From positions 1-64,000 of the forward strand of contig JAFZWK010000064.1 in assembly GCA_017617335.1 (NCBI GenBank): a stretch of DNA of 64,000 bases, given 5' to 3'. The DNA is from Bacteroidaceae bacterium. Lineage in GTDB: Bacteria > Bacteroidota > Bacteroidia > Bacteroidales > Bacteroidaceae. Below are positions 36,970 through 47,500 of the stretch, piece by piece; positions within the stretch are counted from its first letter, which is position 1, and each line of letters starts with the position of its first letter. A program made the position numbers and the translations under genes. Under the pieces are notes generated by a model. It saw only the letters and a list, made by a program, of their open reading frames with translations. It was not told the DNA's origin and made no database searches.

Positions 36970-38286
36970 CTACTCTATCACGTCTCCTTCTACTACCTGC
37001 CATTTTTTGTTGACGGGGTCTATGCAGATAAGGAGTTTCTGCAGTGTAGTATCGTATATTACCTGTAAGAAGTTCGGTTCGTAGGTCCGACGTTCTTCGC
37101 TGGAGCAGATTTGTTTCTGCGTATTGTCTTTCGTGCGGAGGTTCAAGCCGTGTCCTGCTGCCCAAAATTTCTTCTTGGGGCTGTTTGTCAGCACGTAGCC
37201 GTCTTCTCCGCGGCTCATGATGCTGTAGTCGAAGGTACCTGTCCACTGCCCTGGCACCTTCTCTTCGGCATAATGAGCTCCGCCAGCCTCAAAGTAGTTG
37301 CAATAGTGCTCCATGTTGAAGTTGATGATGTCTATTGGCTGGTGCCCTGGATTGTCGCCGAAGAAGGGATAGTTCCCTGGAGCCTCGTCGCAGCAGTTCA
37401 CCAGAGTAATTGGGTGAACCCATACGCCGCTCGTCATTGGGTAACTGTTGAACGTAAAGCCGTAAGTGCAGAACACACTGCTTAGATAACAACCATAATA
37501 ATGCTCGCCACCTACCTGGAAGCCTACTCCGAAACTCAAACAAGCCACTTGAAAGAGATCAAACTTGAAACTGTTGTTCGCGCCTTGAACTCCCCTTACT
37601 CCTACGCACCCCAGAACACCCATGTGAGGAACGGCGTCTTTATTGTACTCGTTCTTGTTGCTTGCCTGAAGGTAGCAGTCCTTCATACGGATGGACTCGA
37701 ATCTGGAACCGTCGAAACAACAGATAGCTTTCTGATTATCAGGCAGATTCATCGCTATTCCCTCGAAGTCCAAGTGTACGTCGCGGTACGTCAGGCAACG
37801 TATTACCGAGTATTCCGCCTTCTCGTTTAATGAGTCGTAACATTCCTGACTTACAGCAAGAGTAACCCCGTTAAAGTTGTCCTCTTTAGGTTCCGTGGAA
37901 AAACCGAAGAAGCTGGAGTCTACACCTCTTATTATAATACGCACGGGAAAATCCTTGCCGTTGTGGCTCTTTCCCTGTCCGCTCAATCCTATAGCGTAAG
38001 CTGGTGTTCCGTCCTCGGTAGGGGTAAACGAGTCTATGCGATAAACTCCGCTCAGCAGTCGCAATTCACCGTAGCCGCCTAGCTCATCAATAGCTTTTTG
38101 AATTGTCCGTTCATCGTTGTGTCCCGTGCACACGTAGTCGGCTGCAGCCTTGTCTCCGTCACTACTGTTGCTTGCTGCCAACACTATCTCGTGGTCACCT
38201 CGCAGCTTAGGATTAGGGTTTCTGGTCTGAGCTTGCAGTATTATCGACCAGACCGCAAAAAGGAGAAAAAGAGTTGGTCTAACCAT
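36970..38286 (-). CDS. Secreted right-handed beta-helix protein
   Basis: The 438 residues start with a signal peptide (MVRPTLFLLFAVWSIILQAQ). The segment KAAADYVCTGHNDERTIQKAIDELGGYGELRLLSGVYRID is the usual opening of pectate-lyase-3-type beta-helices. Further rungs follow to about residue 400 (RCLTYRDVHLDFEGIAM). No catalytic residues can be assigned, so it may be a lyase, hydrolase or binding protein. Its N-terminus is shared with the GH106-like protein at 24032. Confidence 0.8.
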   Translation of the reverse strand: MVRPTLFLLFAVWSIILQAQTRNPNPKLRGDHEIVLAASNSSDGDKAAADYVCTGHNDERTIQKAIDELGGYGELRLLSGVYRIDSFTPTEDGTPAYAIGLSGQGKSHNGKDFPVRIIIRGVDSSFFGFSTEPKEDNFNGVTLAVSQECYDSLNEKAEYSVIRCLTYRDVHLDFEGIAMNLPDNQKAICCFDGSRFESIRMKDCYLQASNKNEYNKDAVPHMGVLGCVGVRGVQGANNSFKFDLFQVACLSFGVGFQVGGEHYYGCYLSSVFCTYGFTFNSYPMTSGVWVHPITLVNCCDEAPGNYPFFGDNPGHQPIDIINFNMEHYCNYFEAGGAHYAEEKVPGQWTGTFDYSIMSRGEDGYVLTNSPKKKFWAAGHGLNLRTKDNTQKQICSSEERRTYEPNFLQVIYDTTLQKLLICIDPVNKKWQVVEGDVIE

Positions 38287-38341
38287 CTTGTATTTGTTTT
38301 TAGGGATATATTCTTGATTATCAAAGCCAAATCACAATAGA

Positions 38342-40459
38342 CTACCAGATATCTTCAGGCTCATTGGGATTGTCATAAACTTCTTTAGGGCAAAATTCAA
38401 AGAAGTCAAACATAAAACACTTTGTTTCTGTATCGAGGACAGACTTAATGCGAAGATAATAGTCTTTTTCAGCGTCAATATATTGGCGGACAAGTATTCG
38501 ACGTAGAGTATGGGTATCATAACGTCCAGACTGCGATACATCTCCTAAAGGACATATACTTTTAGCCTCTTTCATAAAGCCATTGTGACGCATACGTTTA
38601 TCTATCTCTGCATTATATTCGTCATCTTCCGTATCTTCCTCCCATCCTGAGATACGATTGTTACCATCAATAGCAAAATTAATGGGAATGCCAGTGGGTG
38701 CCATGTGATCCACATTATCACCAAAATAGACTTGTGCAATGCCTCGTCCCCCATCAGCCCAATATCCGAAGCGCAACTCATAGATGCCCGAGCGTGGAAC
38801 AGGGTGCAATTTCAAGGTAACCTCGTAACGTCCCGTACAGAGGACTTCATCGCCATATAGATGTGGGCAACCGCCAACTCCATAGAAGTTTGTATAGCGG
38901 AAATTACTTTGGTCGCTCAACCAAAGATTCTCGAAATATGGATAAACGGAACGTGGAGGTATATAAGCGAACTGACTATTATCCACGTTGGAGTGAGACA
39001 GGTCTTTCTTTCGGATGTCGTTTGTCATAGCCTCTGGAAAACAGGCCATAAAGTCAAAACGTATACGTTCCTTTTTTAAGTTGTCGCGTACCTCATCGGT
39101 ATTCGCAAGAGGCTCATTTATAGGATAAATGCAAGCATTCACGATTCCGCTGATTTCAGCCATCGGACTGTCGCGGTTAATGCGGATGCCTTCCTTGTCG
39201 GGTTCACAGTCTATCTCGTCACCATTACCTCGTCTGCCATTATCGAACTTGGGGAAACGATTGAGTCGAACTCCATCGCTTCTTCTGCTTTCGTAAAGTT
39301 TAATCAGACGACGTTTCCCATAGCAAGGGTAATACTCGGTCACAGGATTCCCAAGAACCCCTTTTAACCTTATATTATAGCCTATTTCCGAATGATGGAT
39401 TACCAACTTGTCTGCTACCAGACGCATGGGTAAGATATGGTAAGTAAGCCATTGGTTCAACAGGTTATGCTCATTCGTATAGTTGTCGTCTGTTGTAAAT
39501 ACATCAGAATCAGAATAAAGATGTTGGCTTTCAATCCATTGTTGCAATTCCTGAAGAAGATCGGGAGAGGTAGGATTCAACCCCTGTTCGCGCCAGAAAT
39601 CATCTGTCTCTGCAAAAATCGTGAAACCCACTTTACGATGCTCGGGCGAAAAGGCAATAAAGTTACCCATTCCAGCTGAGTTGCAATCAAGATCTCCAAT
39701 CAAGCCCTGTTGGTACTTCAGTTCATATTCATCATCACGGAATGTACGGAGAGTATCCATGAGACCGCAGGCTTGGATTGCTCGTGCTATTACCAGAAAA
39801 CCTTCCGTTTGACGGTCGATAACATCCTGAATATAGATATCTGCAGTAATGTCTTTCGGAGCGATTACCTTCTCCATTTGATGAATCATGCCATTCATTA
39901 CCCTGATATCGCGGTTCTTCACACTTATCGGACAATCTTTATTCACCCACAAGCTGTCAGCATTCTCGTCGCTGTAATATATCGAAATGCGATGGTCGTT
40001 TAGAGTCGGGTCTGTCAGCTCGGCCCCGTTAATGATGGGGAAATCTGACACCTCGTAAGGCATGCCTAAATCACCGCTGTCGATGATACTGTTCTGCACG
40101 ATCACTTTGCGTATACTATCCAGTTTTACGCTATCGGTAAAAGCTTCCCAGGAAGGAGCCGTGAGGAACTCTTGTGTGGTTGCAAGTGTATCGAGATATT
40201 CCTGAATAGCCTTGTTGGTAGGCGCGAAGACAGTATAATGACCGCGAGCTGTAAGTAGTTGCCCCACGGTCGTAGAACTGATTTTGCTTGCTGGCACCTT
40301 AAAGAGTAGATCTACGTATGTACTGTAGGAGTCAGGAAGCTTGTTCATATAATCGATAGCAGTTTCTTCGTGGAATACATAACGGGCAGACGTATCCACT
40401 TCTTCCGTACAGGCTGCTACCAATAAAGCAGTCAACAAACATATAATGCTCCTTTTCAT
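38342..40459 (-). CDS. Fasciclin-domain surface lipoprotein
   Basis: The 705-residue protein has a lipoprotein signal (LLVAACTEE, Cys about 17). A FAS1 domain covers ~40-155 (GHYTVFAPTNKAIQEYL). A second FAS1-like domain starts near ~205 (ITADIYIQDVIDRQTEGFLVI). The C-terminal 200 residues are Arg/Tyr/Asp-rich and unassigned. FAS1 lipoproteins in Bacteroidales glycan loci probably bind substrate or partners at the cell surface. Leader repeat B precedes it, and the DUF6377 regulator gene lies upstream. Confidence 0.85.
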   Translation of the reverse strand: MKRSIICLLTALLVAACTEEVDTSARYVFHEETAIDYMNKLPDSYSTYVDLLFKVPASKISSTTVGQLLTARGHYTVFAPTNKAIQEYLDTLATTQEFLTAPSWEAFTDSVKLDSIRKVIVQNSIIDSGDLGMPYEVSDFPIINGAELTDPTLNDHRISIYYSDENADSLWVNKDCPISVKNRDIRVMNGMIHQMEKVIAPKDITADIYIQDVIDRQTEGFLVIARAIQACGLMDTLRTFRDDEYELKYQQGLIGDLDCNSAGMGNFIAFSPEHRKVGFTIFAETDDFWREQGLNPTSPDLLQELQQWIESQHLYSDSDVFTTDDNYTNEHNLLNQWLTYHILPMRLVADKLVIHHSEIGYNIRLKGVLGNPVTEYYPCYGKRRLIKLYESRRSDGVRLNRFPKFDNGRRGNGDEIDCEPDKEGIRINRDSPMAEISGIVNACIYPINEPLANTDEVRDNLKKERIRFDFMACFPEAMTNDIRKKDLSHSNVDNSQFAYIPPRSVYPYFENLWLSDQSNFRYTNFYGVGGCPHLYGDEVLCTGRYEVTLKLHPVPRSGIYELRFGYWADGGRGIAQVYFGDNVDHMAPTGIPINFAIDGNNRISGWEEDTEDDEYNAEIDKRMRHNGFMKEAKSICPLGDVSQSGRYDTHTLRRILVRQYIDAEKDYYLRIKSVLDTETKCFMFDFFEFCPKEVYDNPNEPEDIW

Positions 40460-40513
40460 AATAAGTTCATAAATGCTTTGAGGTTTTAGAATGTTTTCAC
40501 ATCATGCTTTCGT

Positions 40514-40736
40514 TTACAAAGGTCGACATTTTTCACGACCTATGCAAGAGATTTCGAAAATCAGTATGTCATTACAAATGCTAAAACGCAAGAAATCAGA
40601 TCTTTGTGTTTGATTGTTCCGATAAAATCGGTAAATCATATCCTCTATTATCTAGCTTTCAAAATTAAAGGTTGTCCATGCTTTAACGTCCCAAATTCTC
40701 GAACGCCTGCATGAATTCCTGTGCAGGAAGAGCTGC
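40514..40736. repeat. Leader repeat B, upstream of the fasciclin gene
   Basis: This is the partner of 33740-33962. It carries CAAAGGTC at 40517-40524 in place of CAAAGTTT and ends in the intact 3' end of the regulator gene. Both leaders give a -7-like box matching TAnnTTTG at 7 of 8 or fewer positions. Confidence 0.85.
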
Positions 40737-42347
40737 TGAGGATCGTATGTGTTGTCGGTTATTGTAGACAGTTTGTGGCGAGCAATGCAAAAATTCAGCT
40801 ATACGCTTGCTGTCCTTAATACCCAATCGGATGAGGGCGCAAATGCGCAGCTCAGTATTCATCAGCTTCGATTTTGGTGGGACGATGCGACCTTCAGGGC
40901 GCAATAAGTCATTCAGCTGGTTGATGAAATTTGGATATATGAGCAGGAAAACCTCATCGAAACGACGAAAGAAGTTTCGTAATTCGTCTTTTGCCAGCGT
41001 GGTGGTATCCAACATCTCACGAGCTTCGGCAAACTTTTTCGTTACGATGCGATTGTTTATTGTAGAGCGGAACTTCTCCTGCTTGTCGATGTAGTCACTA
41101 CAGATGCTGAATGCCAGAGCGATGTATTCCTCCTTGGCCGTGTTGGACTCCTGCAGGTCAACGTTTCTCTCACGCAGCTCTTCTAACAAGTGCTCTAATT
41201 CCTCATTTTTCCTGATTAACTCACAACGGATCTGTCGTAGATGCTCTCTCTGGCGGTACACTATATAGCATACCAAAAGTATAGCCAAAGCAAATATAAC
41301 AGCAATTCCCAAGTAGATTCGTGTGCGATGGTGCGCTTGTTCTATGTAATGCATGAACGAGGCACGTACGTTATCGAACGAGTAATTGAGTTGGTAGAGA
41401 TAATTCGGACTACCATATTCGTTGGCACAAGCTTGAACATAGTCGTAGTAGAGATATGCGTGGCGAATATCTCCTGTCTCGCGCATATATTCTATGAGTC
41501 CAAGGATTCCTCCTGCGTGGTAGTAGCAGCCAAGCCTTGTGTCGATAAGTGCGCTTATCAGATTGCATCGGAAAGCCTCTTCCTTCTTTCCATGGGACTG
41601 ATAGTACAGAGCGGTCATGCGATACTCCACAGCGTCCTCGTGAGTTTCTCCTTGACAGGTTTCCAAGTGCCTCAGTACTTCGTCAATCCGCTGATAACCT
41701 GTAAATCGTGCGTTCAATGCCAAGGTGCTGTAATATAACGGATGCTGGGGCCTTATTATTTTTTCTGCCTCTCGCAAATATTGCTTTTGGCTTATTGTGA
41801 ACAAAGAGTCTTGCAGCGGCAATCCCGCGCACATGATACCTTCAAGGTAAGAACGATGGTAGGCCTCTACGCAGCGACATATATTGAGGGAATCGTTTAT
41901 CGGCAGTTTGTTGATAGCATGGTGCACGTCGTCTGCTTCGTAGAATCTGGTAATGTTAGAGTACGTCTTATATTGCCCCAGCATACATGATATTATCCAT
42001 GTCGTATCGTGCAACTCCTGGGCTATGTCTAGACACATTTCCTCGTAGTAAAGCGCAGAGTCTGGGTTGTGCAGCATATAGAGATGGTAAAGCGAATCGA
42101 CATACAATCCCTTTAAGCGCAGCGAAGGACTGTTTCGCATACGTACCTTAAAATATTCTTCGCGCGCAAGTCGTTCCTGCTGTTGTACGCCACGGTGGGT
42201 AATCAGGTAATCGAGCTGTTTCTGAAGCTGCTTGTTGCTCACCCCGTTGAATCGGCACGATAGCATCTTGTTATCCGCCTTATGGCAGCTAGCGGCAGAT
42301 AACAGGCAAACGAGTAGTGTGAATAAAGTCTTGAAATGATGTTTCAC
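40683..42347 (-). CDS. Membrane-anchored DUF6377 family transcriptional regulator
   Basis: The 554-residue protein has a signal/lipoprotein-like N-terminus (LLSAASC). A periplasmic TPR-like domain (~25-330) is followed by a membrane helix near 340-362 (YLGIAVIFALAILLVCYIVY), a coiled coil (ELEHLLEELRERNVDLQES) and a cytosolic domain. The end has a LuxR/DUF6377-type HTH near 510-535 (LRICALIRLGIKDSKRIAEFLHCS). It likely senses a glycan signal outside and switches on the adjoining locus. A decayed copy of its 3' end lies at 33909-33962. Confidence 0.87.
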   Translation of the reverse strand: MKHHFKTLFTLLVCLLSAASCHKADNKMLSCRFNGVSNKQLQKQLDYLITHRGVQQQERLAREEYFKVRMRNSPSLRLKGLYVDSLYHLYMLHNPDSALYYEEMCLDIAQELHDTTWIISCMLGQYKTYSNITRFYEADDVHHAINKLPINDSLNICRCVEAYHRSYLEGIMCAGLPLQDSLFTISQKQYLREAEKIIRPQHPLYYSTLALNARFTGYQRIDEVLRHLETCQGETHEDAVEYRMTALYYQSHGKKEEAFRCNLISALIDTRLGCYYHAGGILGLIEYMRETGDIRHAYLYYDYVQACANEYGSPNYLYQLNYSFDNVRASFMHYIEQAHHRTRIYLGIAVIFALAILLVCYIVYRQREHLRQIRCELIRKNEELEHLLEELRERNVDLQESNTAKEEYIALAFSICSDYIDKQEKFRSTINNRIVTKKFAEAREMLDTTTLAKDELRNFFRRFDEVFLLIYPNFINQLNDLLRPEGRIVPPKSKLMNTELRICALIRLGIKDSKRIAEFLHCSPQTVYNNRQHIRSSAALPAQEFMQAFENLGR

Positions 42348-42440
42348 AATGCAAATTTACTGTCTTTTTTTTGTTTCAGCAAGTTTTTCTGCGTCTGATT
42401 GCTAACCTTGCTGTCACCTTACTGGTGAGAACAAGAAAGA

Positions 42441-42516
42441 CAACACGTTGACTTTGCGATCTCAACACGTTGTCTTTGTGGTTTCAACACGTTGTCTTTG
42501 CAATCGCGACGTGTCA
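42441..42516. repeat. 22-nt-period CAACRYGTTG array, copy 4
   Basis: Four units start at 42441, 42463, 42485 (each CAACACGTTG) and 42507 (CGACGTGTCA), exactly 22 nt apart. Spacers read ACTTTGCGATCT, TCTTTGTGGTTT and TCTTTGCAATCG. The array lies upstream of the regulator and just past the CBM9-like gene. Confidence 0.9.
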
Positions 42517-42527
42517 ACTTTGGTCCC

Positions 42528-43238
42528 CTATGGTTCTGTAGTCTTAGGGGCTTCTACTATTACATGATAGAGCATTTCAGGCAAATGAAAGTCTGCTTTC
42601 TTGCGCTCCGTCCTGAGTAGCGAATACCACACGACTTTCTCGGGTCCGTCAAAGTCGGCCCTGAACACACCCATGTAGAACTCATTCAAAGGGATACTCA
42701 GCTGCATCATCTCCATCGTAGAGAGTCTTCCAGCAACGATATACTTTGATGCCTCCACGACTGTCTCTATCTGCAGCGTGCTGAAACTCCAGTCGTAATC
42801 AAACTGGCGATAATAATTGGTGACATAGTCCAAGGCTCTCCCAAGGGGATCGATTTCCATGCAATAGTAGGTTTCCATTCCAGGAGTGGCCGAGAGGAAT
42901 ATTTCCGCACGGTCTTCGTAACATACATCCAGCTTGTTCTGGAAAGGCTCTTGCATGGTGATGGTCTGGTCAGGAACTTGAAACTTGAAGTAGAAGTAAT
43001 GGGGCGAGAGGTAGCATTGGAACTCGGTCTCGTCCTGCATATTGTCCGTCCAAGGTGCGCAAAAGGATTTCTGTACGGGCACCTTGTCCCATACTGGGGC
43101 AGTAATGATACTTCCCGTATCAGGTTCAGCCGTCTGGCGGGTCATGACGAACTCGGGGCTCTGGCTTTCCAAACTTTCTTTAGTACAAGCGGCAAAAGCA
43201 ATGGTTGCCAGCAAAAACAGGATGCTTGTTTGTTTCAT
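42528..43238 (-). CDS. CBM9-like carbohydrate-binding lipoprotein
   Basis: The 236 residues begin with a lipoprotein signal (LLATIAFAACTKE). The domain resembles carbohydrate-binding family 9 / DOMON proteins: it starts APVWDKVPVQKSF and carries NKLDVCYEDRAEIFLS. Such proteins bind sugar without cleaving it. The gene is last of its short transcript before the array at 42441. Its promoter box is at 43267-43274. Confidence 0.82.
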   Translation of the reverse strand: MKQTSILFLLATIAFAACTKESLESQSPEFVMTRQTAEPDTGSIITAPVWDKVPVQKSFCAPWTDNMQDETEFQCYLSPHYFYFKFQVPDQTITMQEPFQNKLDVCYEDRAEIFLSATPGMETYYCMEIDPLGRALDYVTNYYRQFDYDWSFSTLQIETVVEASKYIVAGRLSTMEMMQLSIPLNEFYMGVFRADFDGPEKVVWYSLLRTERKKADFHLPEMLYHVIVEAPKTTEP

Positions 43239-43266
43239 AATGGTATATATAAATTAGTTTCTGGTG

Positions 43267-43274
43267 TAAAGATA
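43267..43274 (-). promoter_or_regulatory. Probable -7 box of the CBM9-like gene
   Basis: The minus strand reads TATCTTTA with the same flanks as at 29184-29191, about 30 nt before the start at 43238. Confidence 0.4.
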
Positions 43275-43318
43275 CAACATTTTTTCATTATGATTGCCTC
43301 AGGATGGGAATAAAAATG

Positions 43319-43326
43319 TAACTTTG
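43319..43326 (+). promoter_or_regulatory. -7 box of the DUF4838 gene
   Basis: TAACTTTG is a TAnnTTTG match with a TTG at 43294-43296, 22 nt upstream, near the usual -33 distance. The region is a divergent promoter between the CBM9-like and DUF4838 genes. Confidence 0.6.
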
Positions 43327-43359
43327 CAGTATTAACGTAAAATGAAGCATCATCGGAAA

Positions 43360-44394
43360 ATGAGGTATAACGTCAAAAGAACCATAATTTTGCTCCTTCT
43401 CGCCGCCATGTTTTTCTCGGCTTGCGGTCATCGGGAAGACTTCTTCAGAATGCGTGGCGCAGTACTGTCTGTAGAAGATTTGGAAACAGCTGACTGGCCG
43501 CGCATAGCTCACGAGAATGGCATCAACACCCTAGGCACCCACATCACACCAGATCAGGTGCTCCGATTCTGGGAGTCGGAAAAGGGACGGCAATTCCAAG
43601 CTGACTGCCAGAAGTATGGCATTCTGATGGAACATGAGTTGCACGCCATGAGTGCCCTGCTGCCTCGCGAATACTTTGCTGAGGACTCCACCATGTTCCG
43701 CATGGATGAGAATGGGCGGCGTACTGCCGATTTCAACTGCTGTGCAAGTTCGGCCCGTGCACTCGACACTATTGCCAGCCGTGCGCTTTTCTATGCCCGC
43801 CATCTGACTTCCACGAACCATCGCTACTATTTCTGGTTGGACGATGGAGCTCCCGTCTGCCATTGTCCTCAATGTTCAGAGCTGACAGCCAGCGAACAGG
43901 CGCTGATTATCGAGAACAAGATGTTGGAGGCCATTCGCAGCTACGACCCCAAAGCCATGCTGGCCCATCTGGCTTATTACTCCTCACTACAGGCACCCCG
44001 CAAGGTAAAGCCCCATGAAGGCATCTTTCTGGAGTTCGCACCCTTCCAGCGCCGGCTGGACAAGCCTATCACAGACTCCATCGGAGAGGTGCGCGATATT
44101 GGCAATAATGCCAAGAACTTGGTCTATCTGAAGGAGAATCTGGAAGTATTTCCAGCAGAAACAGCCGTGGTGTTGGATTATTGGTTAGACGTCTCGATGG
44201 CCAGCGGCTGGAAGAAGCCTGCCGTGGAACTGCCTTGGAACGGTGATGTCTTTCGTGCGGACATTGTCACCTATGCAAGCATGGGCATTCACAACATCAC
44301 GACTTTTGCCGTGTATATGGATTCCACCTACTTCAAAGCCTACCCCCACCCCGTTTATCTGAAGGAATATGGGGATGCCCTCACAGGCTTCTGA
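43360..44394 (+). CDS. DUF4838-type lipoprotein
   Basis: I place the start at 43360 (MRYNVKRTIILLLLAAMFFSAC, 344 residues). A start at 43342 is possible, giving six more residues. After the lipobox cysteine (FFSAC) the protein matches DUF4838 in NHRYYFWLDDGAPVCHCPQCSE, a Cys-rich motif. The family is found in Bacteroidetes glycan loci and is alpha-glucuronidase-like in parts, but no reaction is established. It is the only plus-strand gene of the locus. Confidence 0.75.
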   Translation: MRYNVKRTIILLLLAAMFFSACGHREDFFRMRGAVLSVEDLETADWPRIAHENGINTLGTHITPDQVLRFWESEKGRQFQADCQKYGILMEHELHAMSALLPREYFAEDSTMFRMDENGRRTADFNCCASSARALDTIASRALFYARHLTSTNHRYYFWLDDGAPVCHCPQCSELTASEQALIIENKMLEAIRSYDPKAMLAHLAYYSSLQAPRKVKPHEGIFLEFAPFQRRLDKPITDSIGEVRDIGNNAKNLVYLKENLEVFPAETAVVLDYWLDVSMASGWKKPAVELPWNGDVFRADIVTYASMGIHNITTFAVYMDSTYFKAYPHPVYLKEYGDALTGF

Positions 44395-44423
44395 CAAATA
44401 AATACCACATATTTACGTTTTCG

Positions 44424-44459
44424 AATCAACTTTAACGTTATTGTCATCGTTGATTTTTC
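44424..44459 (+). terminator. Possible weak terminator after the DUF4838 gene
   Basis: AATCAAC (44424-44430) and GTTGATT (44449-44455) form a 7-bp stem, followed by a T-rich run on the plus strand. The stem is AT-rich, so support is weak. Confidence 0.3.
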
Positions 44460-44585
44460 TTTTTAGTGTAACGAGTCTTTGCTTGAAAGTCTTGATATCC
44501 TTTAAGGACATATTATGGTATCGGAAGGAAGATGGTGGAAGCTGGCTTCCAACCGGATTCAGAGCAATAGCAGAACTATCTTTTC

Positions 44586-47500
44586 TTAAGGCACCACCTG
44601 GATAGTTCTCCCTTCCGTATGAGCCTGGTATTCGGGAGCATAGAGACACTGCAGAAGTGCAGGCCCCACCACATACGAACCGGAATGGCTGACCAGCCAA
44701 TCCTCTTCGATGACATAGGTGCCACGAGGCATACGGTCGACGAAATACTCTGTGCTGGCATCGTGGATGGCACGGTAGTAGCCCAGTCCACCCTGATAGG
44801 AGTAACCAGAACTTTGCTGCATGGGTTCCGCAGCAGCAGGACGGGGAGCAGCAAGGCGCACAAATTCGTAGTCACGATCGGCCGTGATGGTGTAGCGCAC
44901 ATGGATACGGTCTCCCTTATGAACCTGCTCCACACGGTCGATATCGCGACGGATATTCAGTCCTTCCTGCTGAGCCTGCACCTGAGAAGCTGGCATCTGA
45001 TACTGGGCATAGACGGCACCGAAACTGGTGCCAGAACTCTTCTTGTCCATCGAAAGAGACTTGGGATGCGAGGCATTCTCCACACGCTGGCGAACATAAC
45101 CCAACGATGTGTCAGGGCTGGTAATCACATGGGTCTGACGACCATCCCGCAGACGAAGAACCTCTGTCTCGCCCTTACCCTCGAAGGGACTTTGCATCAG
45201 GGCATAGATGGCGTCTGCCGTCTGGGCAGGCCGCTCCCACTCCTGGGTACGCTTCTGCTGGATGAGCCATTCCTGCATGTCCAGCAAGGTGGCTGTATCA
45301 GCAGGCTCCACCAGCTGGATAGCCTCCATCAGTTGCACATGCGTCTGGAGCTTGCGGTCGATGCTGGTGAAACTGCCACTGGGATAGGCCAGATACTGCC
45401 CATCCGTGTGCTGAAGCAAGGTGTGCAGACGAGGCATCAAGGCTCGCGCTTTCTTCTCCTCACCAGCTGCCTGCAACACGATAGCTGCCAAAGCTCGCTC
45501 CTCACGGTCGAGCAGGTCGGCCTTTTCCTTAAGCAAATCCAAGAGATACTCCACGTCCTTGCGTGCCTGACGATCGCTATTGAGGGAATAGCCTGAACGA
45601 TAGATGACGTAGAGGCTGCGAAGAGTCAGGAGAGCGGGAATGGGATTATCCATTTTACGAATATCGGGCACCGCCTTGGATATATCACGAAGCATGAACT
45701 GGATGCTGGAATTAAGAATACCACGCTCAGTCTGGAGCGTGATGCCCGTCATCAGTTTCAGTCGAGTAAGCATATAAGCCACCTCGCAGGTCAGATAAGG
45801 GCTGCCCATCATACCTGGGAACCAACAGAAGGAACCATCGGAACGCTGTAGGTTCTGCAACTCATGCAACATAGCCATACGCGTGTCCTGATACTCGATC
45901 TCCTGGAAGAATGAAGCCAAGCGTTGGCGGCGAGTCTTCTCCTGCTGGGCTTCCACAACCCAAGGAGTCTCCTGAAGGAGAAGATTAGTGAGTTCCTGAT
46001 TCTTCTGGAGTGGGCTATCCGTATCGCCCTCTCTGATTTGCCATTCCTCCACAGCACGTTGAATCTCAGGATAGGTGTGGGCAATATGATAGGCTAAAGA
46101 GCCAGCATAGTATGCAGCAGAGAGGCTGAGCACATCCTGATGTACAGGAGCCACCATCGATGGCAGGCACTGGAGGGCCAACCACTTGGGATTCTGAGTG
46201 TACTCAACAGTAAGTGAACGATTGATGGCAGAGGGATTGTCAAAGGAGAAGAGTTTGCTCAAATCCATGCTCCATTGCTGGGCACCACGAATACAGAAGG
46301 CCTTGGTCTCAGTTATCGTTTCCATATCGCTGAGGACGGGCAGGTATCGCTGTTCCCCATCAGAGCAATCAGAGCCTTGAGCCATCCATTGCACCACCAA
46401 CATGGGATGCTCCTGGGAAGCAGAGAAGGGAAGCGTGAAGATGGTATCAGATTGAGCCATCAGATCAAAACGAACTTCTTGTCGCTTGAGCACCTTATCC
46501 GTCTCGGCATCACGAATTACCCAGGATGCCTTACCCCTTTGCTGTGTTTCAGAAATATTGCGTATGCTAGCAGTCAGGACACTTTGATCCCCTTCACGCA
46601 GGAAACGAGGCAGATAGAGTTCAGCCATGAGTTCCTTCTGAGCCACCACCTTCTCGTCCAACTGAGCCGTCATCAAATCCTTTGTATGAGCCAATCCCAA
46701 AAGATGCCAACTGGTCAGGCTCTCAGGCAAGGTGAAGGCTATCGAGACCTGTCCCTGAGAATCAGTACGCAACTGAGGCATGAAGAAGGCCAGTTCGGTA
46801 AGATTGGAGCGGACGTATGTTGCGTCATCTGCTTCCATATCTTCCTCTATATCCTCTTCTGTAGAGTAACCGCGTAGACGCATGGTTGTTCCTTTGCCCA
46901 AGGCGTTGGAACTCTTGACAACATCAAGCCCTGCAATCTGACCTTGGAGGGCTTGGTCAGTGGACTCGAATTCCAAACCTTCCACATCGTCCATGCTGAA
47001 CTTCTGGACAGCACTGGCATACTCACGGGCAGGAATCTCCAAACCTGTGTTGCTTACCCGTTTGAGCCCTCTGGATTCGAACTGAAACATGGGAAAGCTG
47101 CAAAAATAATCAGGATTGAACTCGCTGAAGGTAAAGGTTCGTATCTTGTGCATCCACATCTGCATAATCAGGGCTTGCCAACGATTGCGTAATGTGAAAT
47201 GGCGGCTGGAAACAATATCGAGCGAGGGAATGAAGTAACCACGATAGATAGAGAAATGCATACTATGAGAGGCCAAGGCATCAAGCGAGGCATCGTAGAG
47301 GCTGAGCATCACGTTCGCTTGGGCTGGCTTACCATCAGGCTGATGAAGCGAGAGCTTCCACTCCTCAGCCTGACCAGGACGAAGATGATCGCGGAACGTG
47401 TCCCAATGAGCACGCAAACGCGTATCAGGCTGCTCGAGATGGAACTGAAGTGTCTGGGTATAGAAATTCTGCTCCTTATAAAAAGAAATGGTAAAGGAGG

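Noticed and set aside
24032..43238. A SusC/SusD pair in the glycan locus
   Set aside because: No TonB-dependent receptor or SusD-like gene is present between these bases.
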